Below the pieces are notes generated by a model that saw only the letters and a program-made list of their open reading frames with translations, ran no database searches and was not told the DNA's origin. This document shows, in pieces, positions 54,655-64,000 of a DNA stretch of 64,000 bases (position 1 is its first letter; every line of letters starts with the position of its first letter). A program made the position numbers and the translations under genes. Origin of the DNA: Limanda limanda (taxonomy: Eukaryota; Chordata; Actinopteri; Pleuronectiformes; Pleuronectidae); NCBI RefSeq assembly GCF_963576545.1, contig NC_083649.1, positions 1,417,454 through 1,481,453 on the forward strand, written 5' to 3'.

Positions 54655-57600
54655 TCACGCCACCCGGCATGCACTGGGGTCGGCGTCATCACCCACGCAG
54701 GAGCCTGACGCCGAACGCATTAAGTAAACAATGGTGCGAACACATACTGAGCGCGGAGGTTGAATTATGTAAGTCCCCCACTCACTACACACGTCCCCCC
54801 AGAATTCAACATAGCAGACAAAAAATATCACCACACAGGTGGTTGTATTAACCGGCCAAAACGACTGCGTTTTACAGGGGGTGGAGGAGACACTACCGTG
54901 GCAGGTATCCCGCCCTGACAGGAGTGTGGGAGGTTTGATAGGAAGGGGAACAGGGGGTGGATGCATAACTGGAGGCCGCCCGCGTCGTGGGGGCTGGGCT
55001 ACTTCAACGGGCTTAGCCACGTCCAGATGAGCTGGTTTGAGGCGGTCAATGGAGAGTCGCTCCGGTTTGCCTCCCATGTCCACCACAAAATGTTTGTCCC
55101 CCTTCTCCAACACGCGAAATGGGCCCTCGTAGGGCGGCCTTAGTGGTCCCCTATGAGCGTCGTGGCGAACAAGAACGTATTCAGCCTTCTGAAGCCCAGC
55201 GGGGATGTGCGACTGAGGGAGGCCGTGCCGGGAAGTAGGGACAGGTGCGAAAAGCCTCGCGTTGTCCAGTAGCGTGGCCCGCTGGGGAGCCGCAGACCAA
55301 GGGACGTTGGAGGTAGGAACAAAATCCCCTGGGACCCGCAGAGGCTGGCCATAGACAAGCTCCGCGGATGAGGATTGCAGGTCTTCCTTTGGTGCAGTTC
55401 TGATGCCCAGCATCACACACGGGAGCTTGTCAACCCAGTTGCAGTCTTTGAGGCCAGCCCGAAGTGAAGCCTTCATCGACCTATGGAACCGCTCACAGAG
55501 ACCGTTAGCCTGCGGGTGATATGCAGTCGTGCGGTGGAGTTTCACTCCGAGGCTCTGGGCCACCGTGTTCCACAGCTCAGACGTGAACTGCGCACCCCGG
55601 TCTGAGGATATGTCCGAAGGGGTGCCGAGCGGGCAACCCAGGTGCCGATAAATGCCCGTGTCATCTCCACGGATGTCAGTGATGTCAGTGGCACAGCCTC
55701 AGGCCAACGGGTGGTCCTGTCAACCATGGTGAACAGGTAGGTGAAACCATGAGAGGAGGGTAGAGGGCCAACCAGATCCACGTTGACATGATCAAACCGC
55801 CTCTCTGGCACCGGGAACAACTCTAACGGGGCTTTAGTGTGTCGGTGCACTTTGGCCCGTTGGCACTCCAGACAAGTGGCAGCCCAGTCTCTAACGTCCT
55901 TTTTGAGGCCGTGCCAAACAAACTTTGCCGCCACCAGTCTCTGCGACGCTTTTGACCCAGGATGGGAGAGGCCATGGATGGCATCAAAAACGCGGCGTCT
56001 CCATCCCGTGGGCACGATCGGCCGAGGCCTGCCTGTGGAGACGTCACACAGGAGCGTGGTGTCAGCCTCCCCAAACACGACGTCCTCTATCCTCAAACCT
56101 GTAGTCGAGGTCCTCAGGGTGTGTATGTCTGGATCTGTGGTCTGGTCCGCTGCCATGCGGCCGTAATCCAGGCCAAGATGGACTGCTCCTGCCACAGCCC
56201 GTGACAGGCAGTCCGCCACCTGGTTGTCCTTACCGGCCACGTGCTGTAAATCCGTGGTGAACTCGGAGATGTAGGACAGATGACGTTGCTGGCGAGCGGA
56301 CCACGGCTCAGCCACCTTGGCCATGGCGAAAACCAGCGGTTTGTGGTCGACGAAAGCGGTGAAGTGTCGACCTTACAGCAGGAAACGGAAGTGTCTGATG
56401 GCGAGGTAGAGACCCAACAGCTCCCGATCGAACGTGCTGTATTTCCGCTCGTTGGTGCGCAGTTGTCGACTGAAGAAAGCAAGCGGCTGCCAGGCCCCGC
56501 CTACCCACTGCTCGTAGACAGCCCCGACAGCGTAATCCGAGGCGTCTGAGGTGATGGCGATGGAGGCTGTGGCAGAAGGATGTGCCAGCATAGCGGCGTG
56601 CGCAAGGGCTGCCTTAGTGTCAGCAAAAGCCTTATCCCTGCCCTCAGTCCAGTCCACAGCGTGCGTGGGCTTGCCTTTCAAGGCCTCGTACAGGGGCTGC
56701 ATGAGCTGGGCGGCTCGAGGGATGAACCGATGATAAAAGTTCACCATGCCGAGGAATTCCTGCAGGGCTTTCACGGTGAGTGGGCGTGGAAAACGTGTGA
56801 CCGCCTCCACCTTTGATGGGAGAGGGACTGCGCCGTCCTTAGTGACTCTGTGTCCCAGGAAATCAATGGTGGAGCGACCAAACTGGCACTTAGCAGGGTT
56901 AACAATCAGGCCATGTTGGTTGAGCCGCTCAAAAAGCACTCGGAGGTGCGACCGGTGCTGAGATTCGGACGTGCTTGCAACCAGAATGTCGTCCAAATAC
57001 ACAAAAAGAAAAGGCAGGTCACGTAAAACAGAGTCCATGAGGCGTTGAAAAGCTTGGGCTGCGTTTTTAAGTCCGAACGGCATCCTTAGGAACTCAAAAA
57101 GCCCGAACGGCGTAATCACCGCTGTTTTTGGAATGTCCAGTGAGTGCATAGGCACCTGATGATAGCCCCGGACGAGGTCTACCTTAGAAAAAATCACCAT
57201 CCCGGCCAGGTGTGCTGAAAAATCCTGTATGTGCGGGACTGGGTATCGGTCAGGTGTTGTTGCCTCATTAAGCCGCCTGTAGTCGCCACCAGGCTTGGGG
57301 ACGATGTGAAGGGGTGACGCCCACGGGCTGTCGGATCGGCGGACTATTCCCAGGCGTTCCATGTTGGAAAACTCGGCCTTAGCCACGGCAAGCTTGGTCG
57401 GGTCGAGGCGGCGAGCACGGGCGTAGACGGGTGGACCAGTAGTGGCGATGTGGTGCTCCACACCATGCTTCACGGCAGACGCAGAGAAAGTGGGCTGAGT
57501 GAGTGATGGAAAACTAGCCAGTAACCGGTGGAAGTCATCCGGTGTGGACAGCATGCTAGACAGTCCCATGGAGCCAGCCCCGCCGAGTGTGCACGTATAA

Positions 57601-58004
57601 GAACAGAACGTGACGGCGTCGATCAAACGGCGGTTCTTTACATCCACCAACAGTCCATGCGCACACAAAAAATCAGCGCCAAGGAGGGGAACGGCGACCT
57701 TTGCCGTGACAAAATCCCAGCCAAACCGATGCCCCCCGAAACACAACTCAACGTACCTCAGTCCATACGTGCGGATGGGGGTCCCATTAGCTGCTTCCAT
57801 AGGGGGCCCGTGGCTGTCGGTCACCATATCCAAACGGGATGCAGGCAGGACGCTCCTCTGTGCTCCCGTGTCGCACAGGAAACGTCGTCCGGAGATGTTG
57901 TCCCGGATAAACAGCAGCCTGCCGATGTGGCCGACACTCATGGCCACTACTGAGCGCCGGCCCTGGTGTTTCCCGACCCGCCGAACCTGCAGGGCGGCCG
58001 ACAT
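54655..58004 (-). pseudogene. Gypsy pol: protease, RT, RNase H, integrase (two lesions)
   Basis: Starts in a frame -1 to gag, overlapping it by 58 nt, so synthesis by -1 frameshifting is likely. The first block (58004-56373, 543 codons) has the protease active site DTGA at residues 45-48, RT about 205-380 with YLDDIL at 336-341, and the RNase H start with DASDYAVG at 487-494. An in-frame TAA at 56375-56373 interrupts RNase H; the same frame continues with HVAGKDNQVADCLSR and the integrase zinc region (H-H, CLEC) and core VDLVGPL. A one-base deletion near 55635 shifts the frame, and the integrase resumes in another frame (HPQANGLCERFHRS, with the catalytic E) to a GPF-type C-terminal module. 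The reading frame ends inside the LTR at 54655. Confidence 0.9.
54790..54800 (-). other. Polypurine tract of the young Gypsy element
   Basis: GGGGGGACGTG on the minus strand, directly abutting the 3' LTR. Confidence 0.6.
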
Positions 58005-58657
58005 CTATAAGCCTTCGGTCCAAACTTCTCGTGGTAGAAGCACAAGCCTGAAGAAGACTGTTGGGGGCCTGAAGGTAGCTGCCGACGAGAAGAGGTTGCT
58101 GCGATGAGTGTGGAATCCTCCATGGTCACTGGATCGCCGTGCGGTGCCAGAAACGCGGCCATTACATAGCGCTCTTGACTCGCCACAAAAAATGTATCAG
58201 CCTCTTCAGCCAGTTGTCTACAGTCGGTGATTGTGGTGTTGGCCAACGCAGCCCTGACTTGGGAAGGCAGCTGACGCAGGAAAAGCTGGGTGAAAAGAAA
58301 ATGGGGGCTGTGCTCCCCCAGGAGATCCAGCATATGGTCCATGAGCTCAGATGGTTTGCTATCACCCAGTCCTTGGAGGGAGAAAAGCCTGCTGGCTCTC
58401 TCAGCGTCTGACAGTTCAAAAGTCTTTAACAGGTGAGCTTTGAGTGCCTCATACTTGTCCGTAGCTGGAGGGTGTTTCAGCAGACTCACCACCCGGGATG
58501 CTGTTGAACTTCCAAGAGCTGACACAATGTAGTAGAAACGTGTTGTGTCAGCTGTTATGTCCCGCAGGGCAAACTGCGCCTCCGTCTGGGCAAACCATGC
58601 TGAAGCTGATGCTTCCCAGAATTCGGGGAGTTTGAGGGCCACAGCGTGCACAGCCAT
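57947..58657 (-). CDS. Gypsy gag, intact frame
   Basis: Structural (capsid/nucleocapsid-like) polyprotein of the retrotransposon, 236 codons from the ATG at 58657 (MAVHAVALKLPEFWEASASA). The open frame extends upstream to 58732 into the LTR, but the first 25 codons include LTR and primer-site sequence and are unlikely to be translated. The body has LLKTFELSDAERASRLFSLQ and related helical capsid-type sequence. Near the C-terminus CFYHEKFGPKAYRCRPPC is the Cys/His nucleic-acid-binding knuckle variant of this Gypsy group. No stop or frameshift is visible. Confidence 0.85.
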   Translation of the reverse strand: MAVHAVALKLPEFWEASASAWFAQTEAQFALRDITADTTRFYYIVSALGSSTASRVVSLLKHPPATDKYEALKAHLLKTFELSDAERASRLFSLQGLGDSKPSELMDHMLDLLGEHSPHFLFTQLFLRQLPSQVRAALANTTITDCRQLAEEADTFFVASQERYVMAAFLAPHGDPVTMEDSTLIAATSSRRQLPSGPQQSSSGLCFYHEKFGPKAYRCRPPCRFGGSGNTRAGAQ

Positions 58658-58691
58658 GGTCAGGTCCCGTTTGTGAAAAACGTCAATCAAA

Positions 58692-58709
58692 CGAACGTCA
58701 GGGTCACCA
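58692..58709 (-). other. Primer-binding site of the young Gypsy element
   Basis: Minus strand reads TGGTGACCCTGACGTTCG starting one base after the 5' LTR. TGG pairs with a tRNA CCA end; the tRNA was not identified. Confidence 0.6.
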
Positions 58710-58710
58710 G

Positions 58711-59026
58711 TGTGGAAATTGAGATAAATCACATCACAACTTCCATCCAGTCTGGAACACGAGTGGTGCTCCGTTTATTTAGCATCAGTTAGCATCAAAT
58801 CAAAACAAACAAGATGGCGTTAAATACCCCCCAGCATGCCCCGGGGTCCCGGACGTCATTACGTTCCCGTCGCGGCGGGCCCCTGACGTCATCACGCCAC
58901 CCGGCATGCACTGGGGTCGGCGTCATCACCCACGCAGGAGCCTGACGCCGAACGCATTAAGTAAACAATGGTGCGAACACATACTGAGCGCGGAGGTTGA
59001 ATAATGTAAGTCCCCCACTCACTACA
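58711..59026 (-). repeat. 5' LTR of the young Gypsy element
   Basis: 316 bp; two extra C bases and three substitutions relative to the 3' LTR. Carries the element promoter (TATTTAA, CRE palindrome TGACGTCA at 58884-58891). Confidence 0.9.
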
Positions 59027-59579
59027 ACATAAAGATTCCTTCGATCTTTGATCACTGACACTGTCACTGCAGGAGTGGAGTTGTTTGTTTACAGCTCAGC
59101 ATCAAAGGATTCATGGTCCATGTATGTCTGTGTTACAGAACATAGTGTTTTTATGGCGTGTAATCAAATTTTGACGCCACACCACGGTCACACCGTGTGA
59201 CAAAAAATCGATCTTTTAATAAGTGTATCTCTGTCTTGTTGAGATGACTCTCATCTCAATTTGAAGTTGATCTGATGAAAGCCCTGCAACAAGTTCCTCA
59301 AAGAAAAATGTGGAATATGCACTAAATGCAAAATAGCAGGCTTCCTGTAGCGTTTTTCAAATTGCTACTAAAACTTTTTTGTTTGTCTGCTCATGACACA
59401 CATGTGTATCAATTTTTGTCAAGATCGGTCAATGAGAACACGTTCCGGGGGTCTCGGGGGGGTACCATTGAGCCATTTTGCGACGCCCATTGAAAATTCC
59501 TTCAGAATATGTACAATTTTTAGCACTGTTGGGCAATGTTTTTGTGCAAACCACAGGCCTCCTTTCGGCCTATGTGTGT
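59027..59579. other. Spacer, probable decayed dispersed repeat
   Basis: No gene. The part 59160-59530 (for example TCAAGATCGGTCAATGAGAA and GGTACCATTGAGCCATTTTG) reads like the non-coding dispersed repeats common near fish genes, but I cannot name a family. Confidence 0.4.
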
Positions 59580-59965
59580 GGTCAAAGCTTGAAACAAACA
59601 TGCCGCATGTGCTGGAGCGAACTCAATCTCCCAAGATAGCACAGGTTCCATTGTTCTGAGACAGTCAAGGAACTCAGTCTCCCAGGGGGCAACAGGTTCC
59701 TTCTGTTCTGGACATCTTCACACATAGGTGTTAGAAGCCACAAAAGGCAACTCCAATTGGTCAATCTGGCCACATGACCTGGGGGTCACTGGGCCTATAT
59801 AAGACCAAGGTCACCCCCAATTCTTTTTTTTTTCTCCAATCCCTCTGAGGGCAGAAGGCTGTTCCAGCTCTCTCTTCTCCACCGAAACACTGATGAGGCA
59901 GACAGCCACCCTTGTCTCCTGCAACGCCAAGGAGAGGGCCGGGCTGCTCCAGCAAAAACAAATGA
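59580..59965 (+). repeat. Degenerate LTR-like repeat fragment, opposite orientation
   Basis: Reverse-complement relative of 21680-22040 and 17640-18050 (GAGCGAACTCAATCTCCC, CTCCAATTGGTCAATCTGG, CACATGACCTGGGGGTCACT). It includes TATATAAG at about 59796-59803, supporting a promoter in this repeat family and its direction. Confidence 0.65.
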
Positions 59966-60941
59966 TTACTCAGCCAATCAGGAGCTGAGAACGTGAAGTC
60001 ATGAGAATACGTGTGCAGCCGGTTCCAAGCTTCAGTTCCTCACTTTTCTCTGAATGTGTTTAATGAACAGAGATTAAATGTCATATAAACTTCAACGTGT
60101 ATAAACACGGTAACTGTTGGAGGAAAGAGACAAAAATAGACATAAAATAAACTTTGCATTATAAAAAGTGGAGGAACATCAACATGAGTGAGTCGCTCCG
60201 ATGACTGTAGAGTGTTTCAAGAGTTTCCATTTCAGAAGATTAAACACACGACTGTCGACAAAACATCTGGTTCAGCAGCTGCAGTTTGGTCTGAGTCTGA
60301 GGACACGAGGACTCAAAGAAGGAGACAACGACATGAGGAGAAATGGTTAAGGAGATGAGGACACAATGACAAGGACGTGGAGAAAGGGAAACAAGAAATT
60401 TTAATAAAGGACGAGCAAATGATGATGAAGAGACAAGGACACGGGGGAAGGGGGTGAGGAGACGAGGAGACATTCATCTGTGTCCGCTTGTCCTCTTTTT
60501 AACTCAGTCAGTCGTGTTTCTGCTCCTGATGATTATAAACCTGACGACTGATCAGATCCATTTATTCAATATGATTGAATCTGAGCATGTCTCTTCATGC
60601 CTGTTGTCATGGAAACGTCAGATATGTTGTCTGTGTCTAATTCATCCATTTCTCAGCCTTCGTGTCCGGTCCTCTCCAGCTCTCATTAGCATCCAGCTAA
60701 CTCCAGTCACTGGGTCAAGTACACGACTGAGCAGCTGCTACCAGGCTAATTAGCTCGAGGGTGAAAGGCTTGATAAAACCGATCATTAAGGTTGAATGAG
60801 TCTGAAACAGAATTAATTATCATTACACAGCTGATCTGATTAATTTTCAATTTATTATGAAATTTACACAAATTATTGAAATCATGAAAGAGTCAGTTTA
60901 TCAGAGAGAGAGAGAGAGAGAGGGGGAGAGAGAGAGATATA

Positions 60942-61018
<77 letters not shown>

Positions 61019-61190
61019 TGTGTGTGAGTGATTTCCCAGGAGTCTCAGTGACCAGCAGGTTAATAGAATCAAACCAGTGTTCAGGGGCCGACGGACAGGA
61101 AGTCGCTGGAGACGATCTCCTCTTCACCTTCACACCTGCAGTCAAACCAGATGTGAACCAGGTGTGAACTATCAGTTTATCAGTGATGAT
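59966..61190. other. Spacer with microsatellites, no gene found
   Basis: Non-coding, mixed composition, no ORF with a recognisable domain. It contains GGACA/GGAGA-rich stretches at 60300-60470 and the microsatellites listed separately. I see no RNA gene. Confidence 0.5.
60904..61030 (+). repeat. (GA)n and (TG)n compound microsatellite
   Basis: GA/GGGA repeats at 60904-60938 followed by about 36 TG units (60945-61016) and two GAGTGTG interruptions. Confidence 0.95.
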
Positions 61191-61370
61191 CAGTGTTGGG
61201 GAGTAACGGAATACATGTAACGGCGTTACGTATTTAGAATACAAATTATGAGTAACTGTATTCCGTTACAGTTACAAATTAAATAGATGGTATTCAGAAT
61301 ACAGTTACATTGTTGAAATCAGTGGATTACATGACGGTACTTCTCTGTTTCTCGAGTTTATTCACTGTCT

Positions 61371-61641
61371 CGTAAATCCACCGGAGGCAAAGCCCCCAGG
61401 AAGCAGCTGGAGACCAGGGCTGCCGTAAGAGCGCCCGGACCCCGGCGGCGTGAAGGAGCCTCACCGCGACCGGCTCGGGACCGTTACAGGCCCGGGACCG
61501 AGGCTCTGAGAGAGTTCCGTCGCTACCAGAAATCTACGGAGCTGCTGATCCGCAAGCTGCCCTTCCAGCGCCTGGTGAGAGAAGACCGACCTGCGCTTCC
61601 AGAGCTCTGCTGTCATGGCTCTGCAGGAGACCAGCGAGGCA
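61371..61641 (+). pseudogene. Histone H3 fragment, N-terminal and core part
   Basis: One frame starts [13 protein letters not shown], matching the H3 tail from Arg8 to Leu20. It then becomes scrambled and resumes [20 protein letters not shown] followed by [14 protein letters not shown], the alphaN-alpha1 region of H3. A small out-of-frame deletion removes the residues after RLVRE, and the next frame reads [21 protein letters not shown] is the signature of replication-dependent H3.1/H3.2, in contrast to the SAAIG of H3.3 and the divergent CENP-A. Lys9, Lys14 and Lys18 positions are recognisable. It is a dead copy. Confidence 0.85.
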
Positions 61642-62190
61642 CGCAGGGTTCACACCGGACGCTGAAGCGCCGCTAAAATAATATCACCCGTTGACCCAGA
61701 AGTATAAAAGCATATAGTCACTTGTTGCTCCAACATTAACTGCAACAGCGTCCCAATTTAATTTCATCCATCTTCAAGAACTTCTCCGCTGTTCTCTCCG
61801 TTCAATGTCGGGTGTCGAGGGTAAATTACGTATCCCCCCCCCCCCCTCTCTTTTTATCTTTATGACTGCTTGTGTGTCTGTAGTGGATGGGCAGAGGGGG
61901 GCATTTAATAATGTGATCGGTCAAATTGGTAAATTTAAAACTCCAGGACAACAGAAGGGGAATACAAACTATGGGATGCATGCTTTATCATTTATATCAT
62001 ATAAAATATGTCATCAATATCGTTTAAAATCCTTTTTCAGTGTGTTTCCTGGAGCGATACGCTCGCGTCAAGCGCAAAAAATAGACCCGACGCCGAAACG
62101 ATCGCTGCACGGCGCGAGGCAGCCTTGGAGCAGGGGGGGGGGTCCTTCAGCCTCCGGTGGGACCGGCACAGAGGTGGGACTGGATGGGAG

Positions 62191-62235
62191 CCGGACATCC
62201 AGCTGGCCCGACGCATCGGTGGAGAGAGAGTTTAA
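62191..62235 (+). pseudogene. Histone H3 fragment, C-terminal end
   Basis: Reads PDIQLARRIGGERV then a stop, which matches the conserved C-terminus of H3 with one residue lost and two changed. It is in the same orientation as the larger fragment, so both probably come from one captured gene whose alpha2-alpha3 part was lost or replaced. No histone 3' stem-loop is obvious downstream. Confidence 0.75.
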
Positions 62236-63036
62236 ACTGCTGCTGCTCCACTGACTATAACAACGCCGCAATCATACACTTAAAAAATGCAATACAAACC
62301 GGAAGTATTCCAAGTATTCAGAATACGTTACTCAGATTAGTTAATGTAATGGAATACGTTACAGATTACATTTTTGTGCATGTATTCTGTATTCTGTAAC
62401 GGAATATGTTTTGAAAGTATCCTTCCCAACACTGGTGATGATTTTATGACAGTGAAGTGAAATGTCTATTTATATATTTCATCATCTCTGTGCATCCAGA
62501 ATGTTGTTAGCCTAGCTTAGCACAAAGAGCATGAATCTACCAGTGGTCAGTTCCTTCTTTTCTTTCTGGAATAAAATGTGTGTATTTACCAAAGTGATGA
62601 AGTTCTAAACATGAAGTTGTTATTTGTGTCTCTGGTTCTTCCTCCTGTCAGTTGGAGATGAGTCCCTGCAGACTACTGCCCCCTGGTGTCCGCTCTGATA
62701 AACATGTCTGTTCTCCCTCAGGACAAATTACATCAGAAACTGTTGATAAGTGTTTTGTTGGTAACGGCTCATTAAGCTTCCCCTGTGTTCAGAGATATTA
62801 ACGCTCATTAGCGCTGCCGAGGTAACAGGACACGCAGTGATGAAACCGCCGGGCCGTCAGGAGGCGGAGCCGTCCCCAGAGCTCCCAGCATGCAACAGAA
62901 ACAAACACAATCGACCCCTTCAGGGGCGAAACTGAACAAACACAAGTTTCTTTTCACTAATAACTTTTTGTCTGTTGATGTAATGAATGTAAAAAAAAAC
63001 ATGATATGTTTGAATATTTCTAATATACAGTATTTA

Positions 63037-63041
<5 letters not shown>

Positions 63042-63073
<32 letters not shown>
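63042..63073 (+). repeat. (TA)n microsatellite
   Basis: About 16 TA units within an AT-rich stretch. Confidence 0.95.
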
Positions 63074-63079
<6 letters not shown>

Positions 63080-63534
63080 AAATGTTGAATGCATCATAAT
63101 CCAACAGTTTAATCACAGAAACACAAGAAAAGCTCATCAGACGCCAACAAATCAGATTCATCCAAAAGACTGAATGAAAAGTTTGGATCTTCATGTTTTT
63201 GTGATGATTCATTGAATAAACGACTCCAGTTCAATAAGATCTGCACATATTACTACTACAATACTATCCATGGCTTCAGGTTTACTGAAATATTAATATT
63301 TTAAACACATCTCATTGTATTTATTTGGTGAGGATACTTTGACCGGAGCCTTTGTCTCCATGGTTACAACACTAAACACTCAGATGTTGATTTCAGTTAA
63401 AGTGACTCGATGAGATTAAAGGACGTTCGCTGTCATGGTTACTATCAGACAAAGATGGATTCCAGAAACACAGTGTTTCATCAACTGAACCCATGTTGTG
63501 TTGTGATGAAGCTCTGGTTCATTCATGCTCTGTA

Positions 63535-63836
63535 TCACACACACACACACACACACGTACGTTCATTAACAGAGAAGGATATAATATTAATAATAATAAT
63601 ATTAATATTGGAGGTGGTCTCAGTTCTTGTTGTTATTGGAATCAAACCTGTGAGGTGGAAGGTTCCACTTTGTTGCACACACACACACACACACACACAC
63701 TCTCTCTCAAACACACACACACACACACGTACGTATGTTCATTAACAGAGAAGGATATAATATTAATAATATTAATATTGGAGGTGGTCTCAGTTCTTGT
63801 TCAACCTGTGAGGTGGAAGGTTCCACTTTGTTGCAC
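63535..63836 (+). repeat. Tandem duplication of a (CA)n-bounded block
   Basis: Two copies of about 130-150 bp, each made of (CA)n, ACGTACG, then TTCATTAACAGAGAAGGATA, TATTAAT repeats, GGAGGTGGTCTCAGTTCTTG and GTGAGGTGGAAGGTTCCACT. The second copy has lost about 20 bp in its middle and part of the TAA repeat. Confidence 0.85.
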
Positions 63837-64000
63837 CGATGTGATGAAGCCTTGTTCAACGGACCCACATGATTCCTCCTGTTCGGCTCCGTGAGGCTGA
63901 ACTGATGCTAACATGCAGACGTGTTACTGTGCTGAGGTTCCTGGTTCAGCTTGTTAATAATTAAACTGCTTGTGTATAGTTTTATTATTTTGACAAAGTC

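Larger units (their letters stand above)
54476..54789 (-). repeat. 3' LTR of the young Gypsy element
   Basis: 314 bp, ends TG...CA on the plus strand as written. Contains, for the minus strand, TATTTAA (54585-54591), AATAAA (54539-54544) and the palindrome TGACGTCA (54647-54654). Confidence 0.9.
54476..59026 (-). mobile_element. Nearly complete Ty3/Gypsy retrotransposon
   Basis: 4551 bp, minus strand. LTRs at 58711-59026 (5') and 54476-54789 (3') differ by only three substitutions and one 2-bp length change. A 4-bp target duplication ACAT (54472-54475 and 59027-59030) flanks it. The order gag, protease, RT, RNase H, integrase is that of Gypsy elements. No chromodomain and no env-like gene are seen. 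The low LTR divergence (about 1 percent) and complete structure mark a recent insertion. Two lesions in pol disable it. Unlike the older Gypsy remnants, it is not part of the duplicated units. Confidence 0.95.
61191..62434. mobile_element. hAT element containing histone H3 gene pieces
   Basis: 1244 bp. Ends are CAGTGTTGGGGAG and TCCCAACACTG (outer 10 bp match as inverted repeats), with an exact 8-bp target duplication GTGATGAT (61183-61190 and 62435-62442), diagnostic of hAT. Both inner ends are rich in the GTAACG/GGAATAC/CGTTAC motifs typical of this fish repeat. No transposase frame is present. The middle holds two segments of a histone H3 gene (61371-61641 and 62191-62235) separated by about 550 bp of other sequence, including a poly-C tract at 61837-61848. 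Confidence 0.88.
62435..64000. other. Right end of window, no gene found
   Basis: Non-coding. It includes TTAGCCTAGCTTAGCACAAAG at 62508-62528 (a dispersed-repeat-like phrase), a (TA)n, (CA)n runs and a local tandem duplication. Short ORFs here are microsatellite-driven. An exon of a host gene could be hidden but I cannot support one. Confidence 0.45.

Noticed and set aside
61371..62235. CENP-A or H3.3 gene
   Set aside because: The surviving core reads SSAVMALQE and [12 protein letters not shown], which fit replication-type H3; CENP-A diverges here and H3.3 has SAAIG. The frame is broken, so it is not a working gene.

Overview
The window is a repeat-dense stretch of a teleost (bony fish) nuclear genome. 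The evidence is intron-free olfactory-receptor (OR) reading frames of the fish type, fish-like L2 LINE, hAT, CACTA and Ty3/Gypsy remnants, a tRNA-derived SINE, long (CA)n runs and very few real genes. There is no prokaryotic or organellar signal. The only convincing host protein genes are four tandem OR genes on the minus strand: three intact (11844-12779, 38827-39762, 52179-53114) and one broken by a single-base deletion (26222-27156).

Layout. Positions 1 to about 53590 are four rearranged copies of one segmental unit: unit 1 (1-17983), unit 2 (17984-29517), unit 3 (29518-44698) and unit 4 (44699-53590). The ideal order is: Gypsy pol remnant with 3' LTR, L2-like LINE remnant, a hAT element that itself holds a retrovirus-like LTR element, the OR gene with promoter and 5' leader intron, an unclassified repeat, a Gypsy gag-protease remnant, and an LTR-like repeat (TGGTGT...ACACCA) interrupted by a CACTA-type element. 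The units differ by datable events. Unit 2 lacks the 6.2-kb hAT (an empty site is visible) but has its own 1-kb hAT, a SINE and a Charlie-type hAT. Units 1 and 3 keep the full LTR element inside the hAT, while unit 4 has only a solo LTR. Breakpoints between units fall inside transposon sequence.

From 53590 the duplication ends. A fairly young Ty3/Gypsy element on the minus strand (54476-59026) has near-identical LTRs, 4-bp target duplications, an intact gag and a pol with one nonsense codon and one frameshift. Beyond it lie low-complexity DNA and a 1.24-kb hAT element (61191-62434) that contains two pieces of a replication-type histone H3 gene. The window ends in microsatellite-rich sequence with a local tandem duplication.

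The points most worth a second look are: (1) the histone H3 pieces inside a hAT element; (2) a CACTA-type element carrying what looks like a host gene with promoter, exons, splice sites and poly(A) signal; (3) OR coding regions whose pattern of identity disagrees with that of their flanks, suggesting gene conversion; (4) a solo LTR that is visibly a 5'/3' LTR recombinant. Family names below rest on motifs and termini read by eye; no database search was possible.
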